Source: JASHPR01 sp963815375
GTDB taxonomy: Bacteria; Actinomycetota; Actinomycetes; Streptosporangiales; Streptosporangiaceae
Assembly: GCA_963815375.1 (NCBI GenBank)
Contig: CAWFGX010000005.1
Coordinates: 1,364,001-1,428,000, forward strand
Length of the DNA stretch: 64,000 nucleotides
Direction: 5' to 3'
Made by a program: the position numbers and the translations under genes. Under the pieces are notes generated by a model. The model ran no database searches, was not told the DNA's origin, and worked only from the letters and a program-made list of their open reading frames with translations. This document shows positions 15,981 through 24,513 of this stretch, one piece after another (position 1 is the stretch's first letter; each line of letters opens with the position of its first letter).

Positions 15981-17775
15981 CGCCGCACTGGCGGCTGTGC
16001 GGCATCTGGTTGTCGAGAAGAACGTGCTGGTGCCGACCCGCAACGGCTCATCGCTGGCTGCCAACGTCTTCCTGCCGTCGGGCGAAGGGCGCTTCCCGGT
16101 CATCTGCTCGTTCAGCCCGTATGGCAAGGACCGCTCCTGGGAAGAGTCCTCCCCGCGTCATGAGGGTGTCGAACTCGGCCCCTTCTCGGTATGGGAAACC
16201 CCCGACCCGCAATGGTGGGCGCAGCGGGGCTACGCCCTCGTGCGGGCCGACGTGCGCGGCACCGGCGCCTCCCCCGGCCGGTTTGACCCGCTCAGCCGGC
16301 ACGACCAGGAGGACTACTACGACCTCATCGAGTGGGCTGCGTCGCAGCCGTGGTCCACCGGGAAGGTCGGGCTGTCCGGCATCTCGTACTACGCGATCTT
16401 CCAGTGGCTCGTAGCGGCGCTGCAGCCACCGCACCTGGCGGCGATCGTCCCGTGGGAAGGAATGAACGACCTTTATCGCGAGTGGGCATACCAGGGCGGC
16501 ATCTACGGCAACGGCTTCACGAACATGTGGTGGCACGGGCACTACTCGCCGCCGGGCCGCCTCAATGGGCAGCCGGCGGTCGACTGGCGCACGGAGTTCA
16601 AGCGGCGGCCCTTCGATGACCAGTGGTACCGGGAACGCTCAGCGTCGCTCAGCCGGGTCACGGTCCCGCTGCTGTCGGCCGGCAACTGGGGAGCGTTCCA
16701 CCTCCACCTGCGCGGCAACGTCGAGGGCTTCACCGGCGCCGCCTCGCGTCACAAGCGCCTCGTCGTGCACACCGGCACCCACATCGATCCCTACTACAGC
16801 GACTGGGGCCGGGCGGAGCAGCTGCGTTTCCTAGACCGCTGGCTGAAAGGCCTGCGAAACGGCGCAGAGCACGGGCCGCCGGTGCGCCTCGCCGTCCGGC
16901 GCGGTAAAGAGGTCGCCTGGCGCGACGAGAGCGAGTGGCCGCTGGCGCGGACCTCGTGGCGCAGGCTGTACCTCGACGCCAGCTCGCGTGGCCTCGACTG
17001 GCACCCGGCTGCGGCAGGGTCCGCCGGCTACCCGGCACCGGCCGGCGCCGTGGCCTTCGAGACGCCAGCCGTGGACGGCGAGCTCGAGCTAACCGGCCCG
17101 ATGATGGCCCACCTCTGGCTGAGCTCGAGCACCCAGGACGCGGACCTCTTCGTCACTGTCCGCGACATCGGACCCGACGGCGAGGAGGTGACCGGCACCG
17201 GTCCCCGTGGCGGACCGGTGCCGATGGCGGTTGGCTGGCTTCGTGCCTCGCACCGGGAGCTCGATCCGGAGCGCTCCCTTCCCTACCGCCCCTACCACCG
17301 GCACCGTCGCTCGCTCCCGCTCCGGCCTGGCGAGCCCGTCGAGCTTGACGTCGAGATCTGGCCGACATCGCTCGTGCTGATGCCCGGCCACCGGCTCCGG
17401 CTGGAGATCGCCGCCAACGACGAGGCGATGGCGGCGCTCGTCCACAACGACCCCGACGACCGCAGCCCGGCGCGCTTCGCCGGGCAGAACCGGGTGCACA
17501 CCGGTCACGGACACGACTCGTACGTGCTGGTGCCGGTGATCTCGGCGAGCGGCCGGCCGCCCGCGTGGCGCGGCGGGGTGCGGGAGGTGCCGCCGACAGT
17601 GTCGCTTGGCCGCGCCGGGCGGCTGCACGTCCGCTCGCGGGCCGGCGCCTGGGCGGTCGAGGTGGAGGGATACGGCGAGATCAGCCGGCAGCCGACCCTG
17701 ACGGCGGCCGTCGCATATGGGCGGGCGCAGGCCGCCCACTACCGCAGCGAGCTCATCGTGCACGAGGAGTCCTGA
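15955..17775 (+). CDS. CocE/NonD family hydrolase (X-Pro dipeptidyl-peptidase fold)
   Basis: 606 residues. The alpha/beta-hydrolase core (about 25-330) has RADVRGTGASPG and the nucleophile elbow GLSGISYYA (Ser in GISYY). The C-terminal jelly-roll domain (about 345-595, with GPMMAHLWLSSSTQDADLFV) is typical of CocE-type acyl hydrolases such as cocaine esterase, glutaryl acylases and X-Pro dipeptidyl peptidases. Three in-frame GTG codons (15955, 15967, 15973) are possible starts, all overlapping the end of the amidohydrolase. It is probably cytosolic, as no signal peptide is seen. Pairing with the amidohydrolase suggests sequential ester/amide hydrolysis of one substrate. Confidence 0.9.
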   Translation: MSTNVPVSDAALAAVRHLVVEKNVLVPTRNGSSLAANVFLPSGEGRFPVICSFSPYGKDRSWEESSPRHEGVELGPFSVWETPDPQWWAQRGYALVRADVRGTGASPGRFDPLSRHDQEDYYDLIEWAASQPWSTGKVGLSGISYYAIFQWLVAALQPPHLAAIVPWEGMNDLYREWAYQGGIYGNGFTNMWWHGHYSPPGRLNGQPAVDWRTEFKRRPFDDQWYRERSASLSRVTVPLLSAGNWGAFHLHLRGNVEGFTGAASRHKRLVVHTGTHIDPYYSDWGRAEQLRFLDRWLKGLRNGAEHGPPVRLAVRRGKEVAWRDESEWPLARTSWRRLYLDASSRGLDWHPAAAGSAGYPAPAGAVAFETPAVDGELELTGPMMAHLWLSSSTQDADLFVTVRDIGPDGEEVTGTGPRGGPVPMAVGWLRASHRELDPERSLPYRPYHRHRRSLPLRPGEPVELDVEIWPTSLVLMPGHRLRLEIAANDEAMAALVHNDPDDRSPARFAGQNRVHTGHGHDSYVLVPVISASGRPPAWRGGVREVPPTVSLGRAGRLHVRSRAGAWAVEVEGYGEISRQPTLTAAVAYGRAQAAHYRSELIVHEES

Positions 17776-17793
17776 GGGATTGCGGCAGGATAC

Positions 17794-17808
17794 TGAAAGC
17801 AACTATCA
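17794..17808. promoter_or_regulatory. Putative cluster operator, site 4
   Basis: TGAAAGCAACTATCA has a full TGAAAG left arm and a near-complete right arm (TATCA against TTTCA). It lies 18 bases after the CocE stop and about 120 bases upstream of the ABC permease start, so it appears to control the transporter operon. Confidence 0.55.
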
Positions 17809-17859
17809 TCCACTAAACTGCAGCGCCCAGCCGCCCCCAGCGGCCTTGCGGGAGGGCAC

Positions 17860-17925
17860 ATGACGAGCTTGCCGGGCAGCGAAGCAGCGTCTAGGCGCGC
17901 TCCTGAGCTTAAGAGAAGCAGGTAG
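17860..17925 (+). CDS. Possible 21-residue leader peptide upstream of ABC permease
   Basis: A short reading frame starts with ATG three bases after GGAGGG and ends at TAG only five bases before the permease start codon. It encodes a basic, serine/alanine-rich 21-mer beginning MTSLPGSEAAS. The strong ribosome site and the close spacing suggest translational coupling or a leader role, but the peptide has no recognisable homologue. The alternative is that it is a chance frame in GC-rich DNA. Confidence 0.3.
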   Translation: MTSLPGSEAASRRAPELKRSR

Positions 17926-17930
17926 GAGCG

Positions 17931-18788
17931 ATGGGTTCGGTACCAACAGCGCCGCCGCGGCCCGGTGGAGCCATCGCGGCATGGCTGCCGCGGCGGTCAC
18001 GCTCGCTTGAGACGCGCAAGGTAGCCGAACGCAAGGAGATTTCACGCACCGAGCGGCTAGTCCGTGGCGCTGCCGGCGTAGTGGTCGTGCTCGTTGCCTG
18101 GCAGCTGCTGAGCACCTACAACGTCGTAAACCGGGTGCTCTGGTCCTCGCCGAGCAACATCTGGTCGTCGTTCCTCACACTCGTCCGGAACGGGACGCTC
18201 GGCAGCGCATGCCTCAACTCGGGCGAGCTGTTCATCATCAGCTTCGCTCTCTCCCTCGCCGTCGGCGTCGTCCTCGGCGTGGTCCTCGGCTGGTACCAGC
18301 GAACGAGGGCGATCATCGACCCGTGGGTGTCGATGCTCTACGCCACCCCTCGCATCGCACTCATCCCGCTCGTCATCGCCATATTCGGGATCGCGCTGAA
18401 GACCCAGGTCATCACCGTCATGCTGCTCGCGGTATTCCCGATCATCATCAACGTCGCAGCTGGCGTTGCCGCCATGGACCGTGACCAGCTCCGGGTGGCG
18501 CGCAGCTATCTCGCCACGAATTGGGACGTCCTGCGCGGCGTCGCGCTGCCGGGCGCCCTTCCCTACATAGTTGCCGGCGTGCAGCAGGGCCTCGTCATGA
18601 CGCTGAACGGGATCGTGATCGCCGAGTACTTCGTCGGCAACAACGGCATCGGCGGCCTGATCATCAACGCAAGCCAGAACCTGCAGACCGGCGATGCCTT
18701 CGTCGGCGCGACGATCTTCGCCCTGGCGTCGCTCCTGCTCACAGCGCTGCTACGGGCACTTGACCAGAAGGTGGCGAAGTGGCGTTGA
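17931..18788 (+). CDS. NitT/TauT-type ABC transporter permease
   Basis: 285 residues with a basic cytoplasmic N-terminus (about 1-45) and roughly six hydrophobic segments. It shows the SsuC/TauC-type inner-membrane layout, including the EAA-loop region with VALPGALPYIVAG near residue 205. The ATG follows TAGGAG. Its 3' end overlaps the ATPase start by ten bases. With the following ATPase and substrate-binding lipoprotein it forms a complete importer of the family used for sulfonates, nitrate, thiamine precursors and aromatic acids. It is the only importer inside the catabolic cluster and so the likely entry point for its substrate. Confidence 0.92.
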   Translation: MGSVPTAPPRPGGAIAAWLPRRSRSLETRKVAERKEISRTERLVRGAAGVVVVLVAWQLLSTYNVVNRVLWSSPSNIWSSFLTLVRNGTLGSACLNSGELFIISFALSLAVGVVLGVVLGWYQRTRAIIDPWVSMLYATPRIALIPLVIAIFGIALKTQVITVMLLAVFPIIINVAAGVAAMDRDQLRVARSYLATNWDVLRGVALPGALPYIVAGVQQGLVMTLNGIVIAEYFVGNNGIGGLIINASQNLQTGDAFVGATIFALASLLLTALLRALDQKVAKWR

Positions 18789-19666
18789 GCGCCGGAGCGG
18801 TCCCAGCCGCTGGCACTGGAGCGGTCCCCGCCGCTGAAGGCGCCTTCCTTCGCGTCGCCGGCCTTGAGAAGAAGTTCCGCCGCGGCTCCAGGCGCCGTCA
18901 CACGATCCTGCACGTCCTGGACGACATCAACCTCGGGGCGAGCCGCGGCCAGTTCGTGACGGTGATCGGTCCTTCCGGGTGCGGTAAGAGCACCCTGCTC
19001 AACTGCATCGCTGGCCTCACGCCGTTCGACGCCGGCCAGATCTTCGTCGGCGACAAGCAGGTGAAGGGCCCGGGCCCTGACCGCGCCGTCGTCTTCCAGC
19101 AGGCCTCGCTTTTCCCCTGGCTGACGGTCCGCGCCAATATCGCCTACGGGCTGAAGATCCGCCGCCAGCTGAGCGCCGCCGAGATCGCTGACCGCACCGA
19201 CGAGGCGATCCGCCTGGTCGGACTCGTTCCGTTCGCCAGCCACTACCCGCACGAGGTGTCGGGCGGCATGCAGCAGCGGACCAACCTGGCCCGGGCACTG
19301 GCGGTCAACCCCGAGCTGTTCCTGATGGACGAGCCCTTCGGAGCCCTTGACGCGCTAACCAAAGAGACGCTGCAGGACGAGCTTGCCTCGCTCGCCTCGG
19401 CACTGCAGCGCACGACGATCTTCATCACGCACGACATAGCCGAGGCGGTGTTCCTCGGCGACGTCGTGTTCGTGATGAGCAGCGGGCCGGGCCGTATCGC
19501 CGCCCGCATCCCGGTGCCCTTCGAGCGCCCGAGAACCCGCGATCTGACGACTAACCCGGACTTCGAGCTGCTCGTCGCCGACCTCCGGCAGCAACTGCGC
19601 GGGCAATCGGCCCGGGCGGCCGCCCGCGCCGACGACGAGCAAGCGATCCCCCCGTCGGCCTGGTGA
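18779..19666 (+). CDS. NitT/TauT-type ABC transporter ATP-binding protein
   Basis: 295 residues. Walker A GPSGCGKST at about 64-72, signature VSGGMQQR, Walker B LFLMDEP with the GALD D-loop, and a following switch histidine in ITHDIAEA are all present, so the ATPase looks functional. The GTG start overlaps the permease stop. The N-terminus carries a short near-repeat, GAVPAAG then GAVPAAE, ahead of the conserved domain. It energises uptake together with the permease and the binding lipoprotein encoded just downstream. Confidence 0.93.
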   Translation: MALSAGAVPAAGTGAVPAAEGAFLRVAGLEKKFRRGSRRRHTILHVLDDINLGASRGQFVTVIGPSGCGKSTLLNCIAGLTPFDAGQIFVGDKQVKGPGPDRAVVFQQASLFPWLTVRANIAYGLKIRRQLSAAEIADRTDEAIRLVGLVPFASHYPHEVSGGMQQRTNLARALAVNPELFLMDEPFGALDALTKETLQDELASLASALQRTTIFITHDIAEAVFLGDVVFVMSSGPGRIAARIPVPFERPRTRDLTTNPDFELLVADLRQQLRGQSARAAARADDEQAIPPSAW

Positions 19667-19733
19667 GCAGGTTCTCCCGCTGAACCCGACGCAGCACCCG
19701 GCCCCCGGGCCAGACCCAGTGGAGGTTGAAAGC

Positions 19734-20768
19734 ATGAGATCAGTGAGAAGAACGACGCTCCGGCGCCTAGTCGCATGGGCAGGGTCGCTCTTGCTGGCCG
19801 GGACGCTGGCTGCCTGTTCCGGCGCGTCAACGTCGTCGCAGCCGGCGACGACGACGAAGCAGTTCCCGGGGACCATCACGATCGCCTACCCGGTGAATGT
19901 CGGGCAGTTCATGATCCTTCCGTTCACGCAGTCGCAGGGGATCTTCAAGAAATACGGGCTGAACGTCAACATCAAGGTCGTTAACGGCTCGGTCCTACTG
20001 CCAACGCTGGAGTCCGGCCAGATCAACATCGCCGTGGACGCCTCACCCCAGCTCGAGCTCGCCGAGACCGAGGGCGTCCCGGTCAAGCTGCTCGGCTACT
20101 ACTCCGAGCATTCCGACAACTACATGATCGCGGCGCCGGGCATCAAGAAGCTCTCGCAGCTGGCAGGCCACCCGATCGGCGAATCATCGGCGACGGCGCT
20201 GTCGACGGTCCTCGCCAAGTACACACTGATCCTCGGACATGTGAACTTCAGCTCTGTGCGCTTCGTCCCCTCCGGGACGAACCCGATCGGCGACTTCGAC
20301 AGCGGCTTCGACGATGCCTACGTCACCGCCCCGCCGGAGCTGCAGGCCAACCTGCAAGGGCGGGCCGGCTCGTCGCTCATCTATCACTACCTGTCGCTCG
20401 ACTGGCCGGGCGGGGAGATCGCCGGCTACCAGCCCTGGCTGAAGACGCACAAGGCGGAGGCGGTGGCGTTCCTTCAGGCGCTGAGCGCCGGCATGGTGGC
20501 CTGGAACAAGCACGCAGCGGCGGCGGAGAGCACGATCTCGACAGTGGCGGGCGTGACGAGCACGACTTCGCTCCAGGCCACCTACGCCTCGACCGAGCGG
20601 ATGTTCAACCGCACCAGCCAGCCGATCGAGCCGCCGTCGACGAAGATCGAGCAGTTCGTCTACATGGTGCTGCGCGAGGTCGGTTTCCCCGCCGCGGCCG
20701 GCAAATATGCCAATGTGGGGCAGTTCCCCGACCCGAGTTACTGGAACGCAGCGTTCCCCAGCGGCTGA
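19734..20768 (+). CDS. ABC transporter substrate-binding lipoprotein (SsuA/THI5-like)
   Basis: 344 residues from ATG 19734, chosen because GGAGG lies eight bases upstream; a GTG at 19719 would place that ribosome site inside the gene. The N-terminus has a basic stretch, a hydrophobic segment and the lipobox LAAC, so the mature protein should be a lipid-anchored extracellular binder. The rest follows the type-2 periplasmic-binding fold (ITIAYPVNVGQFM, YGLNVNIKVVNGSVLLPTL-like region), as in sulfonate, nitrate or hydroxymethylpyrimidine binders. The ligand cannot be inferred. It closes the importer operon. Confidence 0.9.
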   Translation: MRSVRRTTLRRLVAWAGSLLLAGTLAACSGASTSSQPATTTKQFPGTITIAYPVNVGQFMILPFTQSQGIFKKYGLNVNIKVVNGSVLLPTLESGQINIAVDASPQLELAETEGVPVKLLGYYSEHSDNYMIAAPGIKKLSQLAGHPIGESSATALSTVLAKYTLILGHVNFSSVRFVPSGTNPIGDFDSGFDDAYVTAPPELQANLQGRAGSSLIYHYLSLDWPGGEIAGYQPWLKTHKAEAVAFLQALSAGMVAWNKHAAAAESTISTVAGVTSTTSLQATYASTERMFNRTSQPIEPPSTKIEQFVYMVLREVGFPAAAGKYANVGQFPDPSYWNAAFPSG

Positions 20769-20881
20769 TGATCCTCCTGGCCGAAGAAGTAGCGATCCGG
20801 CTCGGCCTGGCGCCCGGCGAGTCTGCCGGGGCGCCAGGCACGGCCGTGCCGTTCGTCAGCGAGGCGCGGGCGAGGCAATGA
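20768..20881 (+). CDS. Possible 37-residue ORF coupled to the binding-protein gene
   Basis: An ATG overlaps the stop of the substrate-binding gene by one base and opens a 37-codon frame beginning MILLAEEVAIRLGLAPGES and ending with TGA at 20879. No domain is recognisable. The stop-start overlap is a common coupling arrangement, but a fortuitous frame or a decayed remnant is equally possible. Confidence 0.25.
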   Translation: MILLAEEVAIRLGLAPGESAGAPGTAVPFVSEARARQ

Positions 20882-20925
20882 GCCGCCCTTGACACACCGT
20901 CATCAGCGCCGGAGAGTTGTCGTTG

Positions 20926-20940
20926 TACAACTAACTTTCA
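20926..20940. promoter_or_regulatory. Putative cluster operator, site 5
   Basis: TACAACTAACTTTCA reads on the minus strand as TGAAAGTTAGTTGTA, with a full TGAAAG arm. It lies in the gap upstream of the second amidohydrolase operon. Its orientation relative to the downstream gene is opposite to the other seven sites. GAAAG occurs again just downstream at 20947-20951. Confidence 0.52.
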
Positions 20941-20979
20941 CACAGAGAAAGCTCAGAGACCGCGGTGGATCGCGGCCGG

Positions 20980-21021
20980 GTCGCGAGGAACCGCGGCTGG
21001 GCCGCGAGGAACCGCGGCTGG
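20980..21021 (+). repeat. Two tandem 21-bp repeats in the 5' untranslated region
   Basis: The unit GCCGCGAGGAACCGCGGCTGG at 21001-21021 is preceded by an almost identical copy at 20980-21000 (one mismatch), and a degenerate third copy (about 15 of 21 matches) precedes that. Each unit contains CCGCGG and could fold locally. The array ends about 40 bases before the amidohydrolase start at 21064 and after operator site 5. Confidence 0.7.
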
Positions 21022-21063
21022 GCCGCCACGGATGCCCTGTTCCGGGTTCGAGGAGGTTTTCCG

Positions 21064-22341
21064 ATGCCGCGCACGATCTTCGTTAACGGCCTGGTGTTCG
21101 ACGGCAGCGGCAGCCCGGGCCGCCGCGGTGACGTTGCGGTTCGTGACGACCGCATCGAGACAGTCAGCTTCGACGGCGGGCTGCGGCCCGCCGTGGGCGA
21201 TCTCGTCGTCGACTGCGCCGGGTCCACGGTGATGCCGGGGCTGATCGACGGGCACAGCCACCTGAGCTTCCCGTCGGCACTCGGATCGCTCGAGCCGAGG
21301 TTCAACCCGCCGCTCGACGTGAGCTATTTCCACCATCTCCCCCCGCCGGAGGAGCACCGGGCGTCGATCGAGCAGCACGCGGCGATGATGCTCGACGCCG
21401 GGTTCACCAGCGCCTACTCGGCCGGCTCGCTGCTCCCTGGCGCCTTTGAGACGCGGGTCCGCGACCGGATCAATAACGGGGAGATCCCCGGACCGCGGCT
21501 GCGTGCGTGCAGCTACGAGCGGGACAACGTGACCAGGGGCGACCACGGCCCGAAGGACGCAGGCGGCGAGGCGGACGCCGTCGGGCAGTTCGTCGTCGAG
21601 ATGGCTCAGGCGGGCTTTGACAACGTGAAGCTGCTGCTCAGCAACGACGATGTCTTCTTTCCCGGTGGCTCCCAGGTAACCCAGTACAGCGACGAGGAGG
21701 CGGCGGCCGCCGCCGCGGCGGCACGGCGCGCCGGTGTCAGCCTCAACTGCCACGCTCAGAACCCGGTGTCGGTCCAGCTTGGTGTCCGCCATGGCTTCCG
21801 GGCGATCTACCACTGCTCGTACGCTGACGAGCCAGCGCTCGACCTGCTCGAGGAGCACCGCGACGAGCTCTTCGTCGGTCCGGCGGTCGGCATCATCTGG
21901 GCCAACTGCTTCGAGGGCGAGGAGTTCGGTATCGACCGCGAGCAGGCGGAGAAAATGGGATCGTTCGGCTCGCTGGACGGGATGCGGCAGATCTACCCGG
22001 AGATGCGGCGCCGCGGCATCCGCGTAGTGATCGGCGGCGACTACGGTTTCCCGAACAACCCGATCGGGCGACAGGCGCGCGACCTCGAGCTGTTCGTCAG
22101 CGAGCTTGGCTACACCCCGGCCGAAGCGCTGCGCTGCGCTACCCAGTACGGCGGCGAGCTGATGGGTCTCGAGGTTGGGCTGCTCCAGCCCGGCTACCTT
22201 GCCGACCTGCTCGTCGTGCGGGGCGACCCGACCGAGGATGTGAAGATCCTGCAGGACCGGGCTAACCTGCGGGTGATCATGAAGGGCGGCAGTTTCCACG
22301 AGCGGGCGGTGGATCTCCCGGTCAGCACTGAGGCAGGATGA
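21064..22341 (+). CDS. Imidazolonepropionase-like amidohydrolase (paralogue 2)
   Basis: 425 residues from ATG 21064, which has AGGAGG seven bases upstream; the frame is open further 5' but only through the tandem repeats. Metal-site motifs are HSHLSF in LIDGHSHLSF, the NCHAQNP strand, the YHCSY histidine and GGDYGFPNNP with its aspartate. It is more divergent than paralogues 1 and 3: FEGEEFGIDREQAEKMG replaces the shared NEP region. It overlaps the next SDR gene as ATGA. Its role is likely hydrolysis of a cyclic amide/imide or a related ester, with specificity different from the other paralogues. Confidence 0.9.
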   Translation: MPRTIFVNGLVFDGSGSPGRRGDVAVRDDRIETVSFDGGLRPAVGDLVVDCAGSTVMPGLIDGHSHLSFPSALGSLEPRFNPPLDVSYFHHLPPPEEHRASIEQHAAMMLDAGFTSAYSAGSLLPGAFETRVRDRINNGEIPGPRLRACSYERDNVTRGDHGPKDAGGEADAVGQFVVEMAQAGFDNVKLLLSNDDVFFPGGSQVTQYSDEEAAAAAAAARRAGVSLNCHAQNPVSVQLGVRHGFRAIYHCSYADEPALDLLEEHRDELFVGPAVGIIWANCFEGEEFGIDREQAEKMGSFGSLDGMRQIYPEMRRRGIRVVIGGDYGFPNNPIGRQARDLELFVSELGYTPAEALRCATQYGGELMGLEVGLLQPGYLADLLVVRGDPTEDVKILQDRANLRVIMKGGSFHERAVDLPVSTEAG

Positions 22342-23189
22342 GCGACGCAGCCCCGGCGCCCGATGCGCTGGCGGCGGCGCCAGGCCACGGACGGCTGGAG
22401 GGCCGTGTCGCGGTCGTCGTCGGCGGTGGCCAGACGCCCGGTCTCACGATCGGCAACGGCAAGGCCGCAGCGATCCTGTACGCCCGCGAGGGAGCACGGG
22501 TCCTCGTCGTCGACGTCAGCCTCGCTGCTGCCGAGGAGACCGCCGGGGAGATCCGCGCCCGTGGCGGGGAAGCGGTGCCCTGGCAGGCCGACGTCACCGG
22601 CGAGACGGCGGTCGTGTCGATGATCGAGGGCTGTATCTCCCGATGGGGCCGGCTCGACGTGCTGCACAACAACGTCGGCGCCAGTCTCGGCGCTGGTGAC
22701 CGCTCGGTGCTCGAGATCACGCCCGAGGCGTTCGACCGGGTGGTCGGGCTGAACCTGAAGTCGGCGACGCTGTGCTGCAAGCACGGCCTGCAGGTCATGC
22801 GGCAGCAGCGCTCCGGCGTGATCACTAACATATCGTCCTTCGCCGTACTGGCGAACTATCCCTACGTCGCCTACAAGACCTCCAAAGCCGGTGTCGTCGC
22901 ACTCACGCAGCATGTGGCGATGCTGGCCGCGGAGTTCGGGGTCCGTGCCAACGTCGTGCTGCCGGGGCAGATCAACACGCCGATGGCGGTCGACAACCGT
23001 GTCGGCGTCCTGGCCCCGACCCGCGACGAGGTGATCGCCCGCCGGGACGAGCAGGTGCCCCTGAGCAAAAAGATGGGCACCGCCTGGGACGTCGCCTACG
23101 CCTGCCTCTTCCTGGCCTCGGACGAGGCCCGCTTCATCACCGGAATCTCGATGGTCGTCGACGGCGGCCAGAGCCTGAAGGTGGGCTGA
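22338..23189 (+). CDS. Short-chain dehydrogenase/reductase (SDR) 1
   Basis: 283 residues with a classical SDR fold. The cofactor loop is unusual: VVGGGQTPGLTIGNGKA replaces the short TGxxxGIG motif, giving a longer glycine-rich turn. Asp in VVDVSLAA suggests NAD(H) preference. The NNVGA motif and the catalytic YKTSK are intact. The C-terminal FITGISMVVDGGQS is typical. It is coupled by a four-base overlap to the amidohydrolase upstream, and together they form one transcription unit. It likely oxidises an alcohol released by the pathway. Confidence 0.92.
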   Translation: MSDAAPAPDALAAAPGHGRLEGRVAVVVGGGQTPGLTIGNGKAAAILYAREGARVLVVDVSLAAAEETAGEIRARGGEAVPWQADVTGETAVVSMIEGCISRWGRLDVLHNNVGASLGAGDRSVLEITPEAFDRVVGLNLKSATLCCKHGLQVMRQQRSGVITNISSFAVLANYPYVAYKTSKAGVVALTQHVAMLAAEFGVRANVVLPGQINTPMAVDNRVGVLAPTRDEVIARRDEQVPLSKKMGTAWDVAYACLFLASDEARFITGISMVVDGGQSLKVG

Positions 23190-23243
23190 CCCGGGAGCGG
23201 GCCGGCAGCCCTGGACAGGAGTGCACCCGCAGCTTAGGCTCTG

Positions 23244-23258
23244 TGAAAGTAAATCACA
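23244..23258. promoter_or_regulatory. Putative cluster operator, site 6
   Basis: TGAAAGTAAATCACA has the full left arm TGAAAG and a partial right arm. It lies 38 bases upstream of the third amidohydrolase start, close enough to overlap its promoter. The nearby GTAGGTAAAAC tract (23259-23269) resembles an element at the same distance in sibling sites. Confidence 0.5.
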
Positions 23259-23295
23259 GTAGGTAAAACCAAATCCCAGTGTGCGAGGGGTTGCC

Positions 23296-24513
23296 ATGAC
23301 GGACGGCTCGTTGTTGCTCTCGAACGTCGAGGTGTTCGACGGTGAGCGTCCCGAGCTGGTACCGGCCGACGTGCGCGTCGAAGGCGACCGGATAGTCGCC
23401 GTCAGCCGAGCCGGCAGCCTGCGGGACGAGGCCGGCCCGGTCGTCGACGGCACGGGCGCGGTCCTGATGCCTGGCCTTGTCGAGTCGCACGCGCACCTCT
23501 CGTTCGGGGCGACCGTGGACCGGCCGGAGAACTGCCACAAGCTGCCAGCAGAGGATCGCCTCGCCCGATGCCTGCGCGCCGGCAACGTGCTGCTCGAATC
23601 CGGGTTCACGAGCGCCTACTCCGGCGGCAACCGGGTCCCTTACCACGACATCCTCTGCCGCGAGGAGTTCGCCGGCGGATGGTTCCCTGGCCCGCGGCTG
23701 CGGGCCGCCTCCTGGGAGGGCTCGCCGGGCATGCTCGTCTCCAGCCAGGACGTGCAGCTCAGCCCGGACGACCTCTACCGCTTCGTGAACGAGATGGCGG
23801 ATCTCGGCGTCGACATCATCAAGCTCTCCCTCTCGGGTGAGAGCGGCGTCGTGCCCTACACCTCGCGCAACGTCGTCTTCGGAGATGAGGAGATCGCCGC
23901 CGCGGCGGCGGCCGCGCACAAGCGAGGTGTGTGGCTAACGGCGCACGCCCATGCTGCCGAGTCGATCAAGCAGGCGGTCCGCAACGGTTTCCGGGTCATC
24001 TACCACTGCACCTGGGCGGACGACGAGGCGCTCGACATGATCGAGGCGGTGCGCGACCGGATCTTCGTCGGCCCGGCACCCGGGATCAACTGGGCCAACC
24101 TCAATGAGCCCGACGCCCTGCCATCGACCGAGCAGGAGGAGACCATCGAGCGGGTCAAGCAGGTGATGCCCGAGCTCAAGCGGCGCGGCGTGCGCGTCCT
24201 GCCCGGTGGTGACTACGGGTTCTTCTGGAACCCGATCGGCCGCAACGCTCGCGACCTGCGTCTGTTCGTCGAGTGGTTCGGCTTCACCCCCGCGGAGGCG
24301 CTGCGGGCGGCGACGAAGTGGGGCGGGGAGCTGATGAACCTCCCGGTCGGCCTGATCCGCGAGGGCTACCTCGCCGACATGCTGCTCGTCGAGGGCAATC
24401 CGCTCGAGGACATACGCATCCTCGAGGACCCGGCGGCGATCTCGCTCATCGTCAAGGGGGGCAGGCTCTACAAGACTCCGGCGGCGCGCACGGCGACGAA
24501 GGCGGCGGTGTGA
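23296..24513 (+). CDS. Imidazolonepropionase-like amidohydrolase (paralogue 3)
   Basis: 405 residues from ATG 23296 with GAGGGG upstream; a GTG at 23281 is the alternative. Metal-binding motifs match paralogue 1 (VESHAHLSF, LTAHAHAAE, VIYHCTW, GGDYGFFWNP), and long stretches are identical to it (FAGGWFPGPRLRAASWEG, GINWANLNEP). This shows a within-cluster duplication followed by divergence. It starts a four-gene unit with an esterase, an FAH protein and an EthD-like protein. The stop overlaps the esterase GTG start. Confidence 0.92.
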   Translation: MTDGSLLLSNVEVFDGERPELVPADVRVEGDRIVAVSRAGSLRDEAGPVVDGTGAVLMPGLVESHAHLSFGATVDRPENCHKLPAEDRLARCLRAGNVLLESGFTSAYSGGNRVPYHDILCREEFAGGWFPGPRLRAASWEGSPGMLVSSQDVQLSPDDLYRFVNEMADLGVDIIKLSLSGESGVVPYTSRNVVFGDEEIAAAAAAAHKRGVWLTAHAHAAESIKQAVRNGFRVIYHCTWADDEALDMIEAVRDRIFVGPAPGINWANLNEPDALPSTEQEETIERVKQVMPELKRRGVRVLPGGDYGFFWNPIGRNARDLRLFVEWFGFTPAEALRAATKWGGELMNLPVGLIREGYLADMLLVEGNPLEDIRILEDPAAISLIVKGGRLYKTPAARTATKAAV

